The position numbers and the translations under genes were made by a program. A stretch of 10,268 nt of DNA from G039029935 sp039029935 (GTDB lineage Bacteria > Chloroflexota > Anaerolineae > Caldilineales > Caldilineaceae): positions 1-10,268 of the forward strand of contig JBCCFC010000400.1 of NCBI GenBank assembly GCA_039029935.1, given 5' to 3'. Of the stretch, positions 6,638 to 10,268 are shown in pieces. Below the pieces are notes generated by a model, which did no database searches, was not told the DNA's origin, and saw nothing but the letters and a program-made list of their open reading frames with translations. The first letter of the stretch is position 1; every line of letters starts with the position of its first letter.

Positions 6638-8569
6638 ATGATACACAATCGCTATGGACATATGGTCCACGAATATTATGTGGCGCGGGTGCGGGCTGTC
6701 ATGGCTGCACGTGCAGAACGCTTGGCACGGCTACAGACAAAAACGGATGCAGAGACATATGTACTGGAGATACGCGCAAAGGCGGCACGGTGCTTCCCTG
6801 CACTCCCTGAACGAACACCATTAAATGTGCAGAACACTGGCACATTGACCTTTGATGACTTTCTGGTCGAAAACATCGTCTATGAAAGTCGCCCAGGGTT
6901 TATGGTCACGTCAAATCTCTATCTACCCACCCACATAGACCAGCCTGCCCCCTGTATACTGGGCTTATGTGGACACTCTGCCGAAGGCAAGGCATTTGGT
7001 CCCTATCAGTCCTTTGCGCAGGGTTTGGTACGCAAGGGCTTTGCCGTGTTGATGGTTGACCCTGTTGAACAGGGTGAACGACGACAGTTTTATGAAGACG
7101 ATGGTGTCTCCACCACCAATCCACCACCGCGCTCAACCGTTGCCCATAACATGATCGGCAACCGCATGTTGTTGACGGGCGACTTTATTGGTAGCTGGAT
7201 GGCGTGGGATGCCATACGAGGGTTGGATTATCTGTTGGCACGGCCAGAGACAGACTCAACCCGTGTCGGTGTGACTGGCTGCTCTGGTGGCGGTACGCAG
7301 ACAACAATGGTGACAGCCCTCGACCCACGCGTCACGATGGCGGCCCCCGATTGTTACATTACCAGTTGGCTTGCCAATTTGGAGAATGAACTGCCTGCCG
7401 ATGCTGAACAATGCCCACCCCACTCGCTGGCATTGGGACTGGATGAGGCTGATTTACTGCTTGCGTATGCCCCCCGCCCAACGTTGATCTTGGCCGAGGA
7501 AAATTGCTTCTTTGATCTGCGCGGGGCGCAACAGGCATTTCACGAAGTCCAGCGCATTCACACGCTCTTGGGCTCACCCGATTCGGCAGAACTCAGTGTA
7601 GGCCCACTAGATCATGGCTTTCATCAACATGCACGAGAAGCCATGTACAAGTTTTTCATCAAACATGCTGGGGGGGATAATACTGCTTGGGAGGAGCCAG
7701 ACTTAGACCTGATTGACCCAGATGACTTGAACGCGGCCAATGGCGAAGTGGTTCCTTTTGGTAGCAAGAAAATTTTTGCCTTTACACAGGCACGCGCACA
7801 TCAAATGGCAGAACATAGACCCCAACCAACACCAGCAACCCTAATCGAGGTAATTCAACAGAACCTCAAACTGGCGCAGTCTACCGAGTTGCCCCATTAC
7901 CGCTATCTGCGTACCAGTGGTGGACGCAATCTTGCCCTGCGCAAAGGCTATCAGTTTTCTGTTGAAACAGAGCCGGGCATTCAGGTGATTTTAACCATGT
8001 ATGGTGATTTGGATAACCCCTGTCGCTTGCCTACAGGTGATGTCACGCTCTACGTTGGGCATCTCTCCAGCGAGGCCGATATCGAAACGCATCTGTGGTT
8101 ACAACAGCGAGTCCAGAGTGGAAAGCGGTTATTGGCCGTAGACCTGCGCGGAACAGGACAAAGCTTGCCATTGACATGTGGCTCCAAAGGCTTACTAGAT
8201 GCCTATGGCGCGGACTACATGTATGCCGCCTATGCCAGTCAACTCGGTGAAAGTATGCTCGGACAGCGTGTCTATGACCTACTGCGTACCATTGATCTCC
8301 TCGAAGATGCAGGGGTTCGTGTCCGTTTGATCGGGCGAGGTATTGGCTCCGTTCCAACAGCATTGGCCGCACTGTTGCATCCATCACAACCCACCTGTGA
8401 ACTTGTCAACTATCTGCCCAGTTATCAGATGCTCATTGACCATCCATTACACAATTGGCCGCTTTCCTGTTTTGCGCTCAATTGCTTGGGTACCTTTGAT
8501 TTACCCGATGTCTACAATGCACTTGGTGAGCGAGTACAGTTGTGTGAACTCTGGGGACCGCTGATTTAG
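6638..8569 (+). CDS. Two-domain alpha/beta hydrolase, acetyl xylan esterase-like; second domain lacks its nucleophile
   Basis: The protein is 643 residues from this start, with no signal peptide, so it is probably cytoplasmic. The first domain resembles acetyl-xylan-esterase/dienelactone-hydrolase-type enzymes that cut ester bonds. It shows an oxyanion-side GLCGHSAEG, VDPVEQGER, a nucleophile elbow GCSGGG (Ser about 216), an acidic stretch LAEENCFFD and a catalytic-type His in DHGFH (about 326). From about 420 a second hydrolase-like fold appears (VDLRGTGQS, then LIGRGIGSVP). There the elbow reads GRGIG, so the usual Ser is Gly (about 568) and the domain is probably structural or substrate-binding. 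Large two-domain members of this group occur in Planctomycetes and Chloroflexota. An in-frame ATG at 6599 exists, but AAAGGAG at 6625-6631 sits 6 nt before 6638, and the preceding 13 residues look untranslated. The substrate is unknown. Confidence 0.85.
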   Translation: MIHNRYGHMVHEYYVARVRAVMAARAERLARLQTKTDAETYVLEIRAKAARCFPALPERTPLNVQNTGTLTFDDFLVENIVYESRPGFMVTSNLYLPTHIDQPAPCILGLCGHSAEGKAFGPYQSFAQGLVRKGFAVLMVDPVEQGERRQFYEDDGVSTTNPPPRSTVAHNMIGNRMLLTGDFIGSWMAWDAIRGLDYLLARPETDSTRVGVTGCSGGGTQTTMVTALDPRVTMAAPDCYITSWLANLENELPADAEQCPPHSLALGLDEADLLLAYAPRPTLILAEENCFFDLRGAQQAFHEVQRIHTLLGSPDSAELSVGPLDHGFHQHAREAMYKFFIKHAGGDNTAWEEPDLDLIDPDDLNAANGEVVPFGSKKIFAFTQARAHQMAEHRPQPTPATLIEVIQQNLKLAQSTELPHYRYLRTSGGRNLALRKGYQFSVETEPGIQVILTMYGDLDNPCRLPTGDVTLYVGHLSSEADIETHLWLQQRVQSGKRLLAVDLRGTGQSLPLTCGSKGLLDAYGADYMYAAYASQLGESMLGQRVYDLLRTIDLLEDAGVRVRLIGRGIGSVPTALAALLHPSQPTCELVNYLPSYQMLIDHPLHNWPLSCFALNCLGTFDLPDVYNALGERVQLCELWGPLI

Positions 8570-8597
8570 ACCAACACTTGTTATCCAATCGTTGACA

Positions 8598-8671
8598 CCT
8601 TCGGGCAGTGACGCGAAATGTTGAGTACATCCAGAGTACATCTCGTATTCGCTATCGTCACCGCCCGAAAG
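8598..8671. repeat. Long imperfect hairpin A
   Basis: The arms 8598-8613 and 8656-8671 pair at 14 of 16 positions. An inner stem, CGAA (8614-8617) with TTCG (8648-8651), continues after a 4-nt bulge. The apical part holds two direct copies of GAGTACATC (8623-8631, 8634-8642), whose GTAC cores can also pair. It begins about 29 bp after the esterase stop. It lacks a T-run, so a terminator role is possible but not typical. Confidence 0.75.
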
Positions 8672-8674
8672 TTT

Positions 8675-8765
8675 GGGAATAGCGATTATTTAACTTACAC
8701 ACGTTCAGTGAGCACGCCCCGTGCGGCTCTCATCCAAACGGGTAAGTTATTTAATTGCCATTCCT
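8675..8765. repeat. Long imperfect hairpin B with inner hairpin
   Basis: The arms 8675-8698 and 8742-8765 pair at 21 of 24 positions, counting two G-T wobbles, with 8 perfect bp at the inner end (TAACTTAC with GTAAGTTA). Inside, CGTT (8702-8705) can pair with AACG (8737-8740), and GCACG (8712-8716) pairs perfectly with CGTGC (8720-8724) around a CCC loop. It starts 4 bp after hairpin A, so the two form one structured block. Confidence 0.75.
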
Positions 8766-9018
8766 TGGCGATTTGTGTTGTCTAATAGATATATAAGTTG
8801 ATCCATAACTTTTGGAACAAATTGGGTTCAAAATTACGTTAGACTGATAGTTCATTGTATTTCATCATCACCACACCATTACATCATACAGAGAACAGTT
8901 AATCTATCAAAAATCGTCCGCTGCGTATCCCCATACGTGGCGAATACACTACCATCACCATCGCATCCATGACGAAAATCAACAAGTTTAATCAAAACTC
9001 AGCATGAGGGGGCTTGAA
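8766..9018 (+). other. Leader of the HbpS-like gene, no gene seen
   Basis: This AT-rich stretch has no convincing reading frame. Weak promoter-like boxes exist (TTGGCG at 8765-8770 and TATATA at 8790-8795, 19 bp apart), but they are poor and overlap the end of hairpin B. A strong ribosome site, GAGGGGG (9006-9012), lies 6 nt before the ATG at 9019. Nothing else is supported. Confidence 0.4.
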
Positions 9019-10268
9019 ATGAATTTTTCTCATTGGACCAAGCGGACAGCTATTTTTATGACGCTTACCGCCATGATGTTCTTATTGAGTGCATCGGCAT
9101 TGTTGGCCGACGCACATAATCCATCTATGGAAGATGGCCTCAGTCAGGGATGTGGCGCAATGCCAAGCCATGACACCTTGAAGGCCGTACTGGATAACGT
9201 GGTTGAGGCTGGCGGGAACGGCGGGTTTGCGCTTGACATGTGGGCCACAATCGTCAATCGCGACGGCGAGGTCTGCGCTGTGGCGTTTTCGGGTGAGCAT
9301 CGAGGCGATCAATGGCCGGGGAGCCGTGTCATCTCTGCACAAAAGGCCAACACTGCCAATGCATTTAGTCTGCCGGGGTTGGCCCTTTCGACGGCCAATT
9401 TGCACACAGCCGTGCAGCCGGGCGGGAGTCTCTATGGGTTGCAACATAGCAATCCTGTTGACACAGATGTCGCTTATGGTGGCAGTTCTGCTTTTTATGG
9501 TCAAGCCAATGATCCCATGACTGGACGGAAGATTGGCGGTGTCAATGTCTTTGGTGGCGGTCTGGCACTCTATAACGAGTCAGGCAGCCTACTTGGTGCT
9601 ATCGGCGTCAGCGGCGACACATCCTGTACAGATCACATCATTGCATGGCGTGTTCGTGACTATTTGGGGCTAGACTTTGTACCCGGTGGTGTTAGTCCAA
9701 CAGGTGATGACAATATCATTTTTGATGAAACAGATGGATTTGGACATCCAGCGTGTGGATTGGGTGAGGTTGAAATCAGCGAGACGTTGCCTGCCACGCT
9801 TGGGGGTGAAGCAGGTGATGCCGAGGAGGACTATGCAGAAACGGATGATGTAACAGAGGTAGATGACACAGAGACTGGCGACATGGATGCAGAGGCTGAT
9901 GATAGCAGCGATACAGATGATGCGGAGATGGGTGCTTCTGATGATGACGCTGATGAAATGGATGCCGACGGGGTAGACACAGAGGCTGATGACACAGAGG
10001 CTGATGACACAGAGGCTGATGACACAGAAGCTGATGACACAGAAGCTGACGATCATGCAGATGATAACAGCGATACAGATGACGCGGAGATGGGTGCTTC
10101 TGATGATGACGCTGATGAAATGGATGCCGAAGGGGTAGACACAGAGGCTGATGAAACAGAGGCTGATGAAACAGAGGCTGATGACACAGAAGCTGACGAT
10201 CATGCAGATGATAACAGCGATACAGATGACGCAGAGATGGATGCCTCTGATGATGACGCTGATGAAAT
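9019..10268 (+). CDS. Secreted HbpS/GlcG-like protein with long acidic repeat tail (3' end beyond the window)
   Basis: The reading frame is open to the window edge (416 residues seen). Residues 1-34 form a signal peptide: a short basic start, a hydrophobic core and a likely cut after about ALLADA. Residues about 45-225 resemble the HbpS/GlcG (DUF336) domain, found in extracellular haem-binding or haem-degrading-type proteins. The family signs are a strand with NRDGEVCAVAF, a helix with SAQKANTANAF, and the glycine-rich NVFGGGLALYNESGSLLGAIGVSG. Four Cys in the mature part could form disulfides. From about residue 255 the protein becomes Asp/Glu-rich and repetitive. Such a tail could bind calcium or other cations or act as a spacer; this is inferred. 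An in-frame ATG at 9004 overlaps the ribosome site GAGGGGG, so 9019 is chosen. The C-terminus, perhaps with a surface anchor, is not visible. Confidence 0.88.
   Translation, partial: MNFSHWTKRTAIFMTLTAMMFLLSASALLADAHNPSMEDGLSQGCGAMPSHDTLKAVLDNVVEAGGNGGFALDMWATIVNRDGEVCAVAFSGEHRGDQWPGSRVISAQKANTANAFSLPGLALSTANLHTAVQPGGSLYGLQHSNPVDTDVAYGGSSAFYGQANDPMTGRKIGGVNVFGGGLALYNESGSLLGAIGVSGDTSCTDHIIAWRVRDYLGLDFVPGGVSPTGDDNIIFDETDGFGHPACGLGEVEISETLPATLGGEAGDAEEDYAETDDVTEVDDTETGDMDAEADDSSDTDDAEMGASDDDADEMDADGVDTEADDTEADDTEADDTEADDTEADDHADDNSDTDDAEMGASDDDADEMDAEGVDTEADETEADETEADDTEADDHADDNSDTDDAEMDASDDDADE
9907..10268 (+). repeat. Nested coding repeat: about 150-bp units containing 15-bp units
   Basis: Large units begin with AGCGATACAGATGA at 9907, 10069 and 10216, so the periods are 162 and 147 bp (54 and 49 residues). 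The third copy is cut by the window edge. Inside each is a tandem of 15-bp units coding DTEAD/ETEAD: five copies at 9976-10050 and four at 10138-10197. The 15-bp difference between the two periods is exactly one such unit, so change by whole in-frame units is visible. Confidence 0.92.

Noticed and set aside
8598..8765. tRNA or standard rho-independent terminator
   Set aside because: There is no cloverleaf, anticodon arm or TTCRA loop, and no T-run after either hairpin.
9082..9520. Frames on both strands inside the HbpS-like gene
   Set aside because: They are shadows of the plus-strand gene starting at 9019, which has a signal peptide, a strong ribosome site and family motifs.
9831..10040. 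Minus-strand Ser/Ala-rich frame (SSASVSS pattern)
   Set aside because: This is another shadow of the same acidic coding repeat, in a different frame.
9670..10203. Minus-strand open frame rich in Ile/Ser/Leu/Cys (ISLCVISLCV pattern), apparently membrane-like
   Set aside because: It is the antisense of the acidic GAT/GAC/ACA-rich repeat in the plus-strand gene. Periodic codons keep stops out of that frame, and it has no ribosome site.
9907..10268. Possible CRISPR or intergenic repeat array
   Set aside because: The repeats are in frame within a coding region and encode a continuous acidic protein.

Overview
The window is bacterial chromosome, gene-dense, with mid-range GC by eye. Its gene families include a hybrid histidine kinase, a free-standing AtuA C-terminal-like protein, a DUF2277 protein, a DUF433/DUF5615-type pair, an AAA ATPase with a PD-(D/E)XK end, a large acetyl-xylan-esterase-like hydrolase and a secreted HbpS/GlcG-like protein. 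Heptamer-type simple repeats sit at gene ends. This mixture is familiar from Chloroflexota (Anaerolineae-like) and, less so, from cyanobacteria. The assignment is an inference from gene content, with no rRNA or marker gene to confirm it.

Layout. 59-2614 (+) is a membrane hybrid sensor kinase (HAMP-PAS-HisKA-HATPase-REC). It converges on a tightly packed minus-strand set that probably forms one operon, read 4603 down to 2688: a pyridoxamine-phosphate-oxidase-like flavin protein, a DUF433 antitoxin-like protein, an overlapping DUF5615/PIN-like protein, a DUF2277 protein and the AtuA C-terminal-like protein. The convergent junction (2601-2700) is built entirely of 8-bp and 7-bp tandem repeats that run into the 3' ends of both genes. 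A second, 14-bp repeat forms the junction between the DUF2277 and AtuA-like genes. Upstream of that set, 4822-6397 (-) encodes an AAA ATPase with a C-terminal nuclease fold. Its reading frame is broken at a run of six C just before the Walker A motif.

A divergent promoter region (about 6453-6583) separates the nuclease gene from a two-domain alpha/beta hydrolase (6638-8569, +) whose second domain has lost its nucleophile. Two long back-to-back imperfect hairpins (8598-8765) follow. Last comes an open-ended gene (9019 to the window edge, +) for a secreted HbpS/GlcG-like domain followed by a long Asp/Glu-rich nested-repeat tail.

Functionally this is a set of small neighbourhoods rather than one pathway: signal transduction, a toxin-antitoxin-like pair riding with housekeeping-type small genes, a possible defence or mobile-element-associated ATPase-nuclease, and secreted or ester-hydrolysing proteins. 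I do not see a clearly new multi-gene system. The strongest leads are the frameshifted ATPase-nuclease, the paired hairpins and the HbpS-acidic-repeat protein.
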